Shown here in pieces: positions 32,801-44,602 of a stretch of 64,000 nucleotides of DNA. The translations under genes were made by a program, and so were the position numbers. The notes under the pieces were generated by a model. That model was not told where the DNA came from. It worked only from the letters and a program-made list of their open reading frames with translations, and did not search any database. The DNA is from Brachionus manjavacas (taxonomy: Eukaryota > Rotifera > Eurotatoria > Ploima > Brachionidae). The stretch's first letter is position 1, and each line of letters starts with the position of its first letter. The DNA lies in NCBI GenBank assembly GCA_019054805.1, contig JAHQIY010000001.1:4726501-4790500 (forward strand), in the 5' to 3' direction.

Positions 32801-35800
32801 AACAGTCTGCCGGTGGATGTGGTCGAAGCAAGAAGTTTGAACTCTTTCAAATCGAAACTTGACAAGTGGATCTTTGAAAATCGCGAAGTATCTGCTACAG
32901 CTCAGGAGAGCTTGCTTGAATATTATTCAAGTTGCAGATTATTTTTTCTACTACTACTACTACTAATATTGAAATACATATAATTTGACTAAAAATAATC
33001 AATATATTGGCTAATAATTCTTTAAAATATTTAAATTTGATAAATAAATTTAAAAATAAATTCGACAAAATGAACTTAATAAGCTTAACATTCCAGCGAG
33101 TCTTAAGAGCTCGTTTAATGTGGCATATCCACATCATTGCTAATTATATTATTTATTTATAGATCATTTTTTATGTATTTTTAATCTCCTTTTATTTTTT
33201 TTTGATCACAATCCAAGAAAATCAAATCAGAATTTAAACTTTTTCAATTTAAATTTAAAATGAAATATTTTTTGAATAATAAGAAAAAAAAATTCTTTCT
33301 TAAGAAATTTTATTTTCATAAACCTTAAAAATTAAACTTTAAAAATATTCCTTCTTATTGAACTTTAAGAGGTTTAAATTTTTAATTAATTTTAATAAAA
33401 ATACTTAGAGACAAAAAGATTAAAATAATTTTTTTTTATTTTTTAAGAAATTAAAGAATTCATTCATAAGATTAATTAAGTTTTAAATCTTTAAATGATA
33501 ACTTAGATCTTAAGATCTGATTTGTCAAGCTAATAATAATATTAGTCTAACATTAAGGATGCTTACTTTTTTTTATATTTGATTTATTTTTATAAATAAA
33601 TAAAATTTTTTAAAAAATTTCGAAATAATTTGACCTTATAATAATACTACAAATAAAAATAATAATAATAATAAAAAGCTACGACAAGCAGGCTTGCTAA
33701 ACTAGGAAGACATCTATGATAACTATTTATCTTTTCTTTAATTTATTTTATTTTTTTTATTTTTTTTGCTTTATTTTTATTTTTATTTTTTTTCAATTCT
33801 GAGGGAGCTCAAGCTCGGTACAGAAAAACAAATAAATAGATACAGACTTTCGCATTAGGCCAAAATTTTTATTTTCGAACAAAAGGTTGTTTCACTTATA
33901 AAATAATAATATTAGTCTAACATTAAGGATGCTTACTATTTTTTATATTTGATTTATTTTTATAAATAAATAAAATTTTTTAAAAAATTTCGAAATAATT
34001 TGACCTTATAATAATACTACAAATAAAAATAATAATAATAATAAAAAGCTACGGCAAGCAGGCTTGCTAAACTAGGAAGACATCTATGATAACTAGATGC
34101 ATAGAAATCTTGTTAAAGAGATTAATAGTTATCTATTCATAACTAGTACAATCTTTAATTTTTAATAAGTAAATGAAATACAAAACTAAATTAAGAAAGA
34201 TATAAAAAAGAGCTTGCAAATAAGAGAAGATTCAGGGGACTAATTACTGACTGATAAACCAAATTATTTCTTTTGTCAATTTCAAAAAAAGAACTCTATT
34301 TAAATTAAAATTCGAATTTAAATTCAATTATTTTTAAAAATTAAAAATTAATTTCAAATGCGATTTTTTTACTATTTAAATTTTTTTTTACAATGAATGA
34401 TACTGATTTTTTTACACTTCTTAAGACCGGAGGGATATTATGCGAAACAAGCGTTTATTTAGATTTTTTTCATAAACATTTGGCAACTGAAACTTAAATA
34501 AACTCATTACCCAAATTGAACATGAAAACCTATTTCTTGATGAAGAAATTTTGAAAATTTAATAATCAAAAAATTATTTTTTTTTATTTTTTTTTATTCT
34601 GTTTTTTATATTTATTTCAGACTTTTGAGATTCAAAGTAAAAATCGTTTGTTACAAAAATTGCATTTTTTAGAGAAAAAAAAATTTATCATTAAATCAAA
34701 TCATTTGATTGTACAATGTCTTTTTTATGGTTTTATTTGTATTTAAATTTACTTTATTTTTAATTAAATGAAAAACTTCAATTTTACTATTCCTTTTGAA
34801 GGTTAATTTAAATGAATTAAATTAAATAAATTAATATTACACCCATTTACTCCTTTGATTCAAAAATTAAAAATTTACAACGGTCCCTACTTTTAATATT
34901 ACTTTACTATTCAAAAAAATTAAGTTATTCCAAGCCTTTGTGCTTTTCTTTTTTAACTTAATTTAGTTTTATTCAAAAAATCTTGGATAATTACATTTCC
35001 ACTCTTGTATCTTCTTAGATTTTTTAAATTCTCCAAACAATTGCAAACTCAATGAATTTAGTTCAGGTTTTCAAATAAAGTAAAAATAAGCCAACATGCC
35101 TAAGTACTGGTATGTACTGGTTTATAAGAGAATAAAATTTATTCATGAACTTTTATATTTAGAGTGAATATTTATGGAAAACTTTATTTTAATTATAATA
35201 AAATGAAAATTTTTTAAAATAAAATAAAATGATATTTAATCAAAATTGGTGATTTTTTAAAAAAATTTCTAAATTGATATTAGAATGTCGCTAAGTTTTC
35301 TTTCCCAGCAAGTAAGTTATAATGAATTTTTATACTAAAACTGCACATTAGCAATTTTTTATAAGTTTGTAATATATTATTTATTGTGTAAATAATTTTC
35401 AAAATTAAAATATTTCAATAACATCTTTGAATATAGATTCCTTATTTTATAAATACTATAGCGTAACTTTTTCTCTTCTTCCATCTAATATATATGCTTA
35501 ACTTTCAAAAACTACATGTCAATATAAAAAAAAATATATATCATTTATTACATATCTATTTATCTTTTCTTTAATTTCTTTTATTTTTTTTATTTTTTTT
35601 GCTTTATTTTTATTTTTATTTTTTTTCAATTCTGAGGGAGCTCAAGCTCGGTACAGAAAAACAAATAAATAGATACAGACTTTCGCATTAGGCCAAAATT
35701 TTTATTTTCGAACAAAAGGTTGTTTCACTTATAAAAAAATTCACGATGACTTTTAGTTTACAAATTCAGCATTTGAATTTATAGATAGTAATATTTCAAT

Positions 35801-38534
35801 ATTTAAAGCATAAATAAAATCAAATATTTGTTTATTTTCTTCCATGATCTAAATTGATAACCTAAAAATTTTATGATGTATTTTTAAGATTTTATTCGTG
35901 TAGAACTCTTAAGTGCTAAAATTTATCTAGTCTTTCTAAAATTGTTAATTCTATTTTTAGACATTCTAAATTTATCATGAGATCGTTTTGTGTGTAACTT
36001 TTTCTTTTCCAAGGTTAAAAATAATGATCAAATATGATACGACTAATTGAATTTTTTAGACACCCATTTTGAATTGAATTGACAATTGACAAAGCTTTCA
36101 AGTCATGGTCAATCGGTACGTTCTAGAAGCTCTACGTTGCATTTTTAAGACCTTTTCTCGAGTACGCCGTAACTACTTGGTGTCCGTACTCCAAAAACAC
36201 AATATTGCTCGAGAAGGTACAAATAAGAGCAACAAAATTAATTAAGTCACTTAAGAATCTATCATATGAGAAGAGATTAGAGAAGTAGGGGCTCAGTACG
36301 CTGAGTAAGAGAAGAGAAAGAGGAGATCTAGCCTAATATTACAAGATGGTTTAACTAAAGTAAATTGGCACAATCCAAACAAATTTTGTGATTCGATCAG
36401 CTTTTTTGGTCTAGCGAGAAGTAAACGCGGATACCAACCCAGAATGGCCAAACAACTGACAATATCAGCCAACTTAACAAAGTAGTAGACAACTGGAACA
36501 GATTGCCTATTGAAGTAGTCAAAAGGAGTTGAAAGAACTTATTTAAAAAAACGGTTGACGAAATCAATTCGTCGCGCCAGTCAATAGTGAATGATTCACT
36601 CTGTGAAAGCTACCATAGCGATCCCTATATGGGGCTTCGTTTGGTGGAATAACCCACCATAGCTTATTGTTATTATTAATTTTTTTTGAATCTTTTATTT
36701 AATCTTATGTGTATGAGTCTTGAATTAATAAACAAAAATAGTAATAAAGGTAAAGCAGTGAGACATCAGCAAAAAATTGCACACAGTTTCCACTTGCAAC
36801 ATTCGATTTTGATATTTTTTTATATACTTTATCACAACCTGAATTTTTATTGAACTTGAAGCTCAATTTCAAAAACTATTTTTAATTTAAAATTAGCAAT
36901 AGCATGTTTAATTAAAACAAGGAGTGTACAAGATGTAGAAGATGTCCAAACTTTTAAAGATAACAAAAAAATAGTTTTCTGATTTGATCTTGAAATTTTT
37001 TTCATTTTCTTTAAAAAAATCAAAATTCAGAATTATCGTTAACAATATCAAAGATGTACAATTGATCCTGAGGAATAAAATGATAATGTTTTGTTTTTAT
37101 ATTGTGTTAGTCTTCTATTCTTTTTCGTATTTATTCTCAATTTTCAAAAATTATCTATGTTGAACAAATATTTTCTATTTGATCAGACTGCATTGAAAAT
37201 GTAACAAAAAAAAGTATTACTTGCATACACTGAACGATCCTTCACCTAAATTGGAACCGAAATCAATTTCATAAAGCTGATTAAACGCAGAATTCTATTC
37301 GGAGAGCAAAAAAATTCAACAAAATTAAATTTAAAATTGAAATAAATTTTTCAATGCTTGCCTTGAGCCATTGATTTATACTTGAGCTAAAATTGGTCTC
37401 TGCACTTGACTGATCATCAGTTATGATGTTGCTACTAAAAATAATTGAAGGCGCCACGTAAGAGTAGCCGCGGAAGACACTGTCGGAATTAATGGCAGAC
37501 GGCGGCAACACAGCCGGCGAATCAGTCGCAATTTGCTTGGTAAATTCCTCAGCAAAGTTATTTGTATCCAGCTCACTGCAAATACTGGGCTTAAACGGAG
37601 CGTTTACTTTTTTTTCCAACAAATCGCTCCATGCAATGCCCTCAAAAAACAGGTGAGATTTGACCTCTGCTGCACCGCTTGAGCCTAGTCGCCTATTTGG
37701 CTGTTTGACCAAAAGTTTGAGGACAAAGTCTTTGGTATTTTTGGAAAAAAATCTGGGCACAGGAGGCTGAGTCTTGAGAATTCGTTTGGAAATATCAGCT
37801 GGTATGTTTTTTTCACCCTCAACAGTGAATGGAGAAGCGCCAGTCAACAACTCGTATGTAAGCACGCCCAGCGACCACCAGTCAACTGCAAAACCATGTC
37901 CCTGTTCACCTTGGATCAGCTCGGGAGCCATGTACTCAATCGTTCCGCAGAACGAATACGTCCTCTTGTCACTGTTCGAAACATGAAACTCTTTGGACAG
38001 GCCGAAGTCGCACAAGCAAATGTGGCCCTCTTGATCAAGCAGAATGTTCTCAAGTTTGATGTCTCTGTAAATTATACCCAGTTGATGTAGATGCTCCAGA
38101 GCCAGTGTGATCTCGGCAGTGTAGAATCGCACCTCTTGCTCATTGAAGCGTTCTCGTTTGAATAGATGAGTGAAGAGTTCTCCGCCTCTGATGTATTCCA
38201 GAATGAGATGAAGCTTAGCATCGGTCTGAAAGGCATAGTACAATTTGACTAGAAAGGGCAATTGTCTGATTGATTCGAGCACTTGACGCTCTGTTTTTAT
38301 ATGCTCGGTAGTCTTGGCTTTCTGAACAATGTTGGCTTTTTTCAAGACCTTCATGGCATATAATCTGTTTTTGTCTTGACCGTCAATTTTGCGCACCAAA
38401 AACACTTTTCCATAAGCTTGAACAGAAAAAAATTAGCAATTTGAGAGGGATAGTCACAAAAGCTTACCGCCTGTTCCCAGAACTTTTAGCAATTCGAAAT
38501 TTTTCATGCCCACTTTTGACAATTGATCAGACAT
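29874..38534 (-). CDS. RPS6KA5: MSK-type tandem kinase (mitogen- and stress-activated kinase)
   Basis: Four exons, 38534-38468, 38416-37362, 37294-37221 and 31218-29874, give 846 aa in frame (human MSK1 is 802). The start MSDQLSKVGMKNFELLKVLG matches MSK. The N-terminal AGC kinase has GTGAYGKVF, IIYRDIKLEN, CDFGLSKE and SFCGTIEYMAPE (T-loop Ser), then the hydrophobic motif FRGYSYVAPSI. The C-terminal CaMK-type kinase has GEGSFSVCKK, VVHRDLKPEN, VDFGFAKC and TPCFTLSYAAPE (MAPK-site Thr). The tail has APLAQRR, a Ser/Thr-rich stretch and GTPTKK. MSKs are nuclear kinases activated by ERK/p38 that phosphorylate histone H3 and CREB. A4 and A5 cannot be told apart here; an ancestral single MSK (fly JIL-1) is likely. 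The intron between exons 2 and 3 starts GC, not GT. Confidence 0.94.
31690..32990 (+). mobile_element. LINE with RT core, 5'-truncated, in the MSK intron
   Basis: Plus-strand ORF2 C-terminal two thirds. RT pieces: ALDQNKAIGPDKI, then after an internal deletion and frame change near 31840, FYGFGEKLIRWIKDFL, SGVPQGSVLGPILF and the catalytic AYADDTKM. Downstream are NADKCKIVHFG, YTSLVRPHLDY, VQRRATKLISG, RRLRGDLIQMYK and NDWNSLPVDVV. No endonuclease domain remains. The 3' part ends in (CTA)n near 32950. Jockey/CR1-like. AT-rich like the host, so older or better adapted than the GC-rich copies. Confidence 0.92.
33527..33724 (-). repeat. Repeat A copy 1 (LINE 3' end with (AAT)n)
   Basis: About 195 bp nearly identical to 33902-34098. 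On the minus strand it has the family 3' end AGTTATCATAGATGTC ... GTCGTAGCTTTTTATTATTATT, i.e. the hairpin-bearing tail of the LINE group also seen at 13437. Confidence 0.85.
33725..33901 (+). repeat. Repeat B copy 1 (second LINE family 3' end)
   Basis: About 175 bp nearly identical to 35559-35737. It has the hairpin CTGAGGGAGCTCAAGCTCGG followed by TACAG and an A-rich tail. The same hairpin, diverged, ends the LINE at 60454-61290. Confidence 0.85.
33902..34098 (-). repeat. Repeat A copy 2
   Basis: Same as repeat A copy 1 with a few changes (GCTACGGCAAG against GCTACGACAAG). It directly follows repeat B copy 1, giving the order A-B-A. Confidence 0.85.
35559..35737 (+). repeat. Repeat B copy 2
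   Basis: Nearly identical to 33725-33901, including the T-rich start, the GAGGGAGCTCAAGCTCGG hairpin and the end CAAAAGGTTGTTTCACTTATAA. It stands alone, which defines the borders of repeat B. Confidence 0.85.
36075..36690 (+). mobile_element. Decayed LINE C-terminal fragment with hairpin 3' end
   Basis: Translates, with many stops and frame changes, to LEYAVTTWCPYSK, LLEKVQIRATKLIKSLKNL, LSTLSKRRERGDL and a WNRLPIEVV-like end. The 3' end is AGCTACCATAG ... CCACCATAGCTTATTGTTATTATT, the family signature. Confidence 0.85.
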
Positions 38535-38687
38535 TTTAGTCTACGAGCCGATCGAGAACAGAAAATTAAGATCACTGTATTCTCAATTTTCTTAAGCTCG
38601 AAAATAAAACTTAAATAATAAATAATTTTTAGAGTATAAATTATGGTTCGCTATTTAGTCTGAATAGTTAAATTTGAACAATACACG

Positions 38688-38722
38688 CACACACACTCTT
38701 ACTCACACTCGCGCACACACAC
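38688..38722. repeat. Imperfect (CA)n microsatellite
   Basis: A run of ACAC-type repeats interrupted by TCTTACTC and TCGCG, in the MSK 5' flank. Confidence 0.8.
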
Positions 38723-39103
38723 AAATAGCGAATAGAAGAAGAGATATATAGGTAAAGAATACTAATGAACTATCAGATTGTTCGACAGTGCTATTAGAAT
38801 TAGACTTATGACAATTTGTTCATCTCCATATAATCGATCTTATCAATAAAAACTGACTGTATGCGAAACCAAATCCAGCTAGACGAAAATGTAAATTGTT
38901 ATGTAACTTCGACAAATAAATATCATAATTTATTAAAATTTTTTAAGCTTTTGTCTAGAGTAATTTTTTCAAAAGACCAACAGATCGATGTGGATACAAA
39001 TGATTCAATTGATTCAAAGTTGACTCATTGGAATTTATTTCTTAAATTTCTATGAAAATTTAAAAGAAAATTTTTTTGAAATTATTTATCAAAGCTAATC
39101 AAT

Positions 39104-39133
39104 GAGGAATTCTAACTACTAGACCATATGGGA
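39104..39133 (-). pseudogene. tRNA-Glu relic (5' half)
   Basis: The words AATTCTAACTACTAGACCATATGGGA match the 5' half (acceptor, D arm) of the tRNA-Glu genes at 42300 and 44011, with two changes. The anticodon and T arms are gone. Confidence 0.7.
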
Positions 39134-40494
39134 AATAATTTAATAAAATGAAATTTTTAACACAAATTGTCACTACTAATTTAATTGATTGTAATTTCTG
39201 TGTTTTTCACTCAGCTCACGTCATCTTAGTAATCCAAATAATTGAAATTATTCAGAGAATATTTTGAAATTTCAAGTTTGTTGAATTAATCACCTAAAAT
39301 CATGGATATGCTTTTTTGAATGACCTAGTCAGCCAAATTACCTAATCAATTTTATATTCCATGGAACAAAATTCATAACAGAGTAGAGATCCTAATTGTA
39401 TCAAATTTAATTATAAATGATAAACTAGCTGTTAAAACATTATATTATGTTTGCAATTAAACGAATAATAATGAAAATATTTACAAAAAATTTTCTCGTC
39501 TATTTATTGATCGGTATTTATTTTTTCTTTATAATTTTATTTAAGATCCCAAATTTGTATTGTATTTATCATTGATACGTCGTTAATAAGTCAACATGGT
39601 TTGATACTTTAATTGACCAAAGTCCATTCTAATATATATTTTTTAACTGTCTTAAATTACTTATTTAAAAAAGAAAAATTTAAACTGGTCATTCAAATTT
39701 TTTCAACTCTAAACTTTACTTCATTTAAATATGGTGATTTGGGGAAAACTAATTTTTTAAGAAAAGGTTAGATCTTGGGCTATAAAAAGTAAAATATGCT
39801 GATATTAATTTTTGTTATAAATGAAACTGCCACTAACTATCAAAAGATTAATTTATTTTGATAATTTAAGCATAATTTCTTCACTCTTTTATTTTAGACA
39901 AGGCATTTTTTTAGCCGATATCATAAAGCGACTGAATATTTCCATCAAGTTTTTATAATTTTTTCGTTCTTATTAAAAAAAGGAAATGAAACTTACAATA
40001 ATCAAAATAAGATTTCTTTTATCTAAATTATCCAAATTCTAAGATTAAATTTAATTTAAGAATTTTAAAAAATGAATTTATCAAGTATCATCAATTCAAC
40101 ATTGAATTATTCTCTCTTGATTAATCATTCAAAAATTAAAAAAGAAATAACGCTCATCAAAACTATTTTAAACAGTAAAATCAAAACAAAATTTTGTTCA
40201 TTTCAAATTCATCAAATCCATATAACTTAAATTATTTTCACTTTCAGCTCTCTTTAAATCTACATTTTTATGCTCATTACCACTTTGGATGCATATAAAA
40301 AAATTAAAACATCTTTTCAAATGGAATGGTAAACTTTTTTCTTTTTATTTCAATGAATGAAAGATTTTTTTATTATTGAAAAAACCTTTAAAATTTGGTT
40401 CATTTGGAGCAATTTCTCAATGGTACAATTTTCTCTAATACCATTTTTTTTCAAATAACTAATAAACAAACAGAAATAAAAGGTAAATTTTATT

Positions 40495-41315
40495 CTAAAA
40501 AATTTGACAATCGTCATTTGAAGTAAAATTTCGAATAAAATAATTACGATCTCTAGCACAGGATAGTTGAAGGCTTCTGTTTGAAAAATTTAAATTCCTG
40601 CCAACATTTCTCGGCTTCAGATTCCTGGCATTAAAATCATATCTGTAAATATTTGAATTGTTTGAATTAAAATAAGGCACCATACTGTTCATTTCCGATA
40701 CAGCTGGATTATTCTGTCTTAAATAAAAATTAAAAATTTTTTAAAATTTAAATAAAAATATTTTTAATTATTTAAAAGTTACATTTTCTTAAGCTCAGAA
40801 CTAAACTGTGGATTTCGGTACAAAGTTATTAGCTCTTCGTCTTTCGAGTAGCCGTATACGGAGGAAAATGAAACATTGTCCGGCGACTCGATTATGCTGG
40901 TGCATTCTTTAAGGGTTTCTTTAGCCTGTTGTAACCATGCCGCATAATAGGAGGCTAGGTGCGGATTGGTCCCGATCAAGTTCTCTGTCTGAGCTATCTG
41001 AGACTGAATAACATAAAAATCATTTTCAGCTTTTTTTTGTGTTTTGTACTTTTCGTAAAGTTGATGCCTGGTTAGTGCCGAGCGGTTGTTTTTGCGGTTA
41101 TTTTTTTGATAAAGAACCTCTCGATTGTCGAGTGCGCCATTCGGCGCTCTCCATCCTTTTTGCCGATTAAATTGAATCTGCTGCTCTGGCTGGCCTGTGT
41201 TTACCATTCCATAATAGCCAGTAAACACCGGCGTCTGGCTCTCTCGCTTATAGGATATGTTCTTGAGCTTTAATAGTTGGTTATGCCACATTTTGATAAC
41301 TAAAAAATTGCACAA
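40495..41315 (-). CDS. Unrecognised 251-aa protein, two exons
   Basis: Exons 41315-40783 and 40717-40495 with a 65-nt GT-AG intron keep one frame. The first ATG gives MCNFLVIK; a second ATG at 41291 (MWHNQLLKLK) may be the true start, giving 243 aa. The sequence has GYYGMVNTGQPEQQIQFNRQ, a lysine-rich helix with heptad-like spacing (LTRHQLYEKYKTQKKAENDF), then PHLASYYAAWLQQAKETL. The C-terminal exon is Asn/Arg-rich. No signal peptide or membrane helix. The varied composition and normal GC for an exon argue it is real. No family recognised. Confidence 0.7.
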
Positions 41316-41649
41316 AAAATTTCCTAAGTCTTATAATCTAATTTTACGCTTGGTTTAGCTCTAATTTTTAAGGATATCGTCTAACGAGATAAATACCTAT
41401 GAAAGAAATTTGTTGGAAAATTCGCATTGAAATACCAAAGACTAGCCTAGAGTACATTGTTTAGATTAGTTTAGCAAATCTGTGTCACTTATTGGATTTT
41501 TATTACACTCGTAATTTAAAAAAAAGAGCAATTCCTGTCATATACCATTTTCTATATTGGTCTAGATAGTAATTGCTTTTTGACATTTCTCAAGCTAATT
41601 TAAAAGCTTTTATTTAAATAAAAATTTTATTTAGAATACAGATTTTTTT

Positions 41650-42140
41650 TTAATAGAGAGATAATCCGACAGCTTGAGTTTGCTCAACAGTTCGTTCAGG
41701 ACGAATCGATTTGATTGTATCGCGTACACAAATGTAGAAAGTGCAGCCGATAATCAGAGCCATTTGAATTAAAAAACTGAAAATATTTAATTCTAATTTA
41801 AATTTAAATAGTTCTATTTTAGCTTACAAGACAACTAAGAGAATCATAGGTATGTAGATTTTTTTCGGACTGGAAATAATTACCGAGCTACAACATGGAA
41901 ATTCAGTTTGGTTTTCCTGCTCACACTCGACACATCGTCGACTTAGATGGATTGAATGTAAAAAAATAATTTAGCTTATAAAAAAGTAACTATTTACCAG
42001 TTTACAATTTTAATTGTAATATTTGGCATTTTGGCAATATTATTTTTCATGTTCTTATCGTTATGTATCACACATGATTCAGTTGGTAAAAAATAAATAA
42101 TCATTAGACCCAAAAAAAGATATAATAAAGCCATGTTCAT
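41650..42140 (-). CDS. Small single-pass membrane protein, Cys-rich ectodomain
   Basis: Three exons, 42140-41998, 41941-41828 and 41776-41650, with GT-AG introns of 56 and 51 nt, give 127 aa in frame. Residues 1-20 are a signal peptide (MALLYLFLGLMIIYFLP). The ectodomain has about seven Cys (CRRCVECEQENQTEFPCCSS) and N-glycosylation sites. A membrane helix follows (YIPMILLVVFFLIQMALIIG), then a short cytosolic tail RPERTVEQTQAVGL. The layout recalls small type I receptors or Shisa-like proteins, but I cannot name a family. Found by joining short exons by eye, so borders need transcript support. Confidence 0.65.
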
Positions 42141-42299
42141 TTTGATAAATAAATGCAGAAATAATTAAGGATTAAGAATTTTAAAAAGGAAAAATAAAAC
42201 AAGAAACCCTTAAGCAAATAATCACACACATAAAGATTAAAATTAAGGAAGTAATGATCTGGCAATGCTAAAGGCTTAGGTGAAATTTTGAAAAAATTT

Positions 42300-42370
42300 T
42301 CCCACACCGGGAATTGAACCCGGGCCGCCTGCGTGAAAGGCAGGAATCCTAACCACTAGACCATATGGGA
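42300..42370 (-). tRNA. tRNA-Glu (TTC)
   Basis: On the minus strand: TCCCATATGG acceptor start, D arm TCTAGTGGTTAGGA, anticodon loop CTTTCAC giving TTC, T arm CCCGGGTTCAATTCCCGG, acceptor end TGTGGGA. A T run follows the 3' end within the flank. Confidence 0.96.
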
Positions 42371-42589
42371 ATTGATAATCTAAAATTAATAAATAAATCT
42401 TGTTTACATAATTTTCTTGGAAGTATAAAATTCAGTACAAAAGAACTGAAAAAATGATTAAAAATTAATTTTTTTTCTTTTAAATTCAAAATTAAAAAGT
42501 TATATGAATGCAACATGATGCAAGTTGCATCAGCTTTATAAGTCTGCTTAGGTAAGAATTTTTTGAAATTTAATTTTTCTATGTTTGAA

Positions 42590-42872
42590 GTATTTTATAA
42601 AGTTGATGAACTATACATTTTAAACCATGTTTCATTCGCATGGTAAATTTAAAACTAAACTGGAACCGTCTTCCTCCACACATACTATCAGCAAAATCAA
42701 AAAATAGCTTCAAAAAGAAATTAGATAATTTTTTTTTTTGACTACCAAAAAAAAACTAAACAATAAAACCAATTTATTAATAAAATCGTTTTAGCTACCA
42801 TAGTGAAGCCTTCGGGTCTTGCTCTACGGGAAACCCTGTTGTAGCTTAATATTATTATTATTATTATTATTA
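42590..42872 (+). mobile_element. LINE 3' fragment with hairpin and (ATT)n tail
   Basis: A short coding piece reading KLNWNRLPPHILSAKSKNSF matches the C-terminal NDWNSLPVDVVEARSLNSF of the LINE at 31690. It ends with AGCTACCATAG ... CCTGTTGTAGCTTAATATT and (ATT)n. Confidence 0.8.
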
Positions 42873-43379
42873 AAATAGGATATTTCATCTATTACTTTTC
42901 ACGCTTGAGCTTTATGAAGTTCAAAACAGAAACAACAGTATAAAAAATAATATCATTTAAAGCTTTAAATATTGAGTCGTAATTATGATTATTTATAAAA
43001 TTTAAATGACTTTGAGCAATAAAAATATTTTTATCATTGCGAATAAATTTAAAAAAATTAAAATTTAAGCAAATGATCTTTAATTTTGTTTTATGTGTAA
43101 CATTATATTAAAATTATTAACTTATAATTTTTCATTAGAAAATAAAACTTTTTAATATTTTTTAGCTAATAAAAAATAATTTTTAATTTATGCTACTTTT
43201 TTGTCCTTTTTAGAATATTTTTGATAAAATTAGAAGATATTTACTTAAAATCAGATTATAAAATAAGAACATATCACATTATTCTTTCACACTTTTTTTA
43301 CATTCTTTTACATTGAAATTTTACAAACTCTGCCATTTTTGAATCAGGATTATTAAATTGCTATATCTTCTTTTTTTTT
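42873..43379. other. AT-rich spacer
   Basis: Nothing recognisable between the LINE tail and the following T-rich segment. Confidence 0.4.
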
Positions 43380-43575
43380 CTCTCTTGCCCTGATTGTCAA
43401 ATTTTATGAATCTTTAGTACCTTTATTGCCGTATTTTATTATATTGATTTAATTTTTAATTTTGATTTTAGTATATTAATCCTATTTTACTTTTGATTTT
43501 ATTTTATTTTGTTTAATTTGAACTGTTGTTTTTTTTTGCTATCTGAAAGAGCTCAATGCAAATATTCATATTAAA
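43380..43575 (+). repeat. Possible diverged 3' end of the second LINE family
   Basis: A TTTTATTTTATTTTG-type stretch leads into GCTATCTGAAAGAGCTCAATGC, resembling the CTGAGGGAGCTCAAGCTCGG end of repeat B. The stem's second half has decayed. Confidence 0.35.
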
Positions 43576-44010
43576 AAATTAGCAAACAACTTTTATTTTA
43601 AAATAAATAGAAATTAAAAGCTTAAAATTGTTACAAAAAAATTGAAATTTTTTTTAAATAAAATATACTTGGTACAAAATGATTTCACAGAACCCAATTC
43701 TGCTTTCTTTATCATTCAACTATATCATTCACTCAGTTATTTAGATTTTTGTTGAGATCAATAATGATTAAATTTTTAGGATCAAAATTAAAATAACCTA
43801 AATCTTGTTACATTTAGACTGGTCGTAATCTTTAAGTTTTGCCAATATTGACTCGTAACTTTACCTTTATGTATTTAAAAAATAGATTTTAACAATATTT
43901 AAAGTTTTAATTTTTTGGGCTGATTTAGGTAAAAAGTTAAAATTTTGTATGAATAATTTAATGAAAATGCCAAGAAAATGCTAAAAGAAGGTGAAATTTT
44001 GAAAAAATTT

Positions 44011-44081
44011 TCCCACACCGGGAATTGAACCCGGGCCGCCTGCGTGAAAGGCAGGAATCCTAACCACTAGACCATATGGGA
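44011..44081 (-). tRNA. tRNA-Glu (TTC)
   Basis: Identical to the copy at 42300-42370. The 3' flank GGTGAAATTTTGAAAAAATT is also shared, so the two arose by duplication of a longer segment. Confidence 0.96.
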
Positions 44082-44224
44082 ATTGTTAATATAAAGAAAA
44101 AAACTTAAGTCATTTTTTATTTTTGATTTTCATTGCCATTTTTTGGAGCGACTAGAATTTTAAGATCATTTAAGAAAATTAAAATGAAATAAGGGACATA
44201 GGATTCATTGTATTTAGGTAACCA

Positions 44225-44345
44225 GCTTATCCTATATTATATGAGCAGTGATAACCTTTTTTTTCACTGGTCAAAAAATACGTCACGTATTTTTGGTGAT
44301 GACCACAGATCATTTATCATTTGGTCACAAAATTTTTGGTTTAAC
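44225..44345. repeat. Fragment related to the MITE at 52592-53395
   Basis: Contains ATATTATATGAGCAGTGATAACC and several GGTCA words in the order seen at the right end of the 52.6 kb element, plus a palindrome AAAATACGTCACGTATTTTT. Confidence 0.4.
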
Positions 44346-44602
44346 TTTATAATTCTTTAAATTAAAGTCAGTTTTTCATTCCAATAATATAACTTGAAAC
44401 TTTGGTGATTTAAATCCCAAAATAAAAATAAAACATTTAAATTAATTCACTTTAAAAAAAATTAAAAATTGTTAATTCCTTTTAAAATAAAAAAAGATCG
44501 TTTTTTAAATATATTTATTAGCGTCATAATCAGAAATTTTAAAATTTAGTTTAAAAAAAATAATTATTAAATTTTTTAAATATTCTAACTAAAAATTTTT
44601 TT

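Larger units (their letters stand above)
31219..37220 (-). other. 6 kb MSK intron filled with retroelement debris
   Basis: Splits the C-terminal kinase within its glycine loop (after SVCK). It contains a plus-strand LINE, two copies each of repeats A and B, and a decayed LINE at 36075-36690. The parts not covered by those (33000-33526, 34099-35558, 35738-36074, 36691-37220) show no gene or repeat I can name. Confidence 0.8.
38535..40494. other. Intergenic stretch upstream of MSK
   Basis: Contains the MSK promoter region, an imperfect CA microsatellite at 38688-38722 and a tRNA-Glu relic at about 39104-39133. The remaining DNA is AT-rich and shows no gene. Confidence 0.45.

Noticed and set aside
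29874-38405. Two separate kinase genes
   Set aside because: The AGC-type and CaMK-type kinase halves join in frame through the small exon at 37221-37294 and match the MSK layout from end to end.
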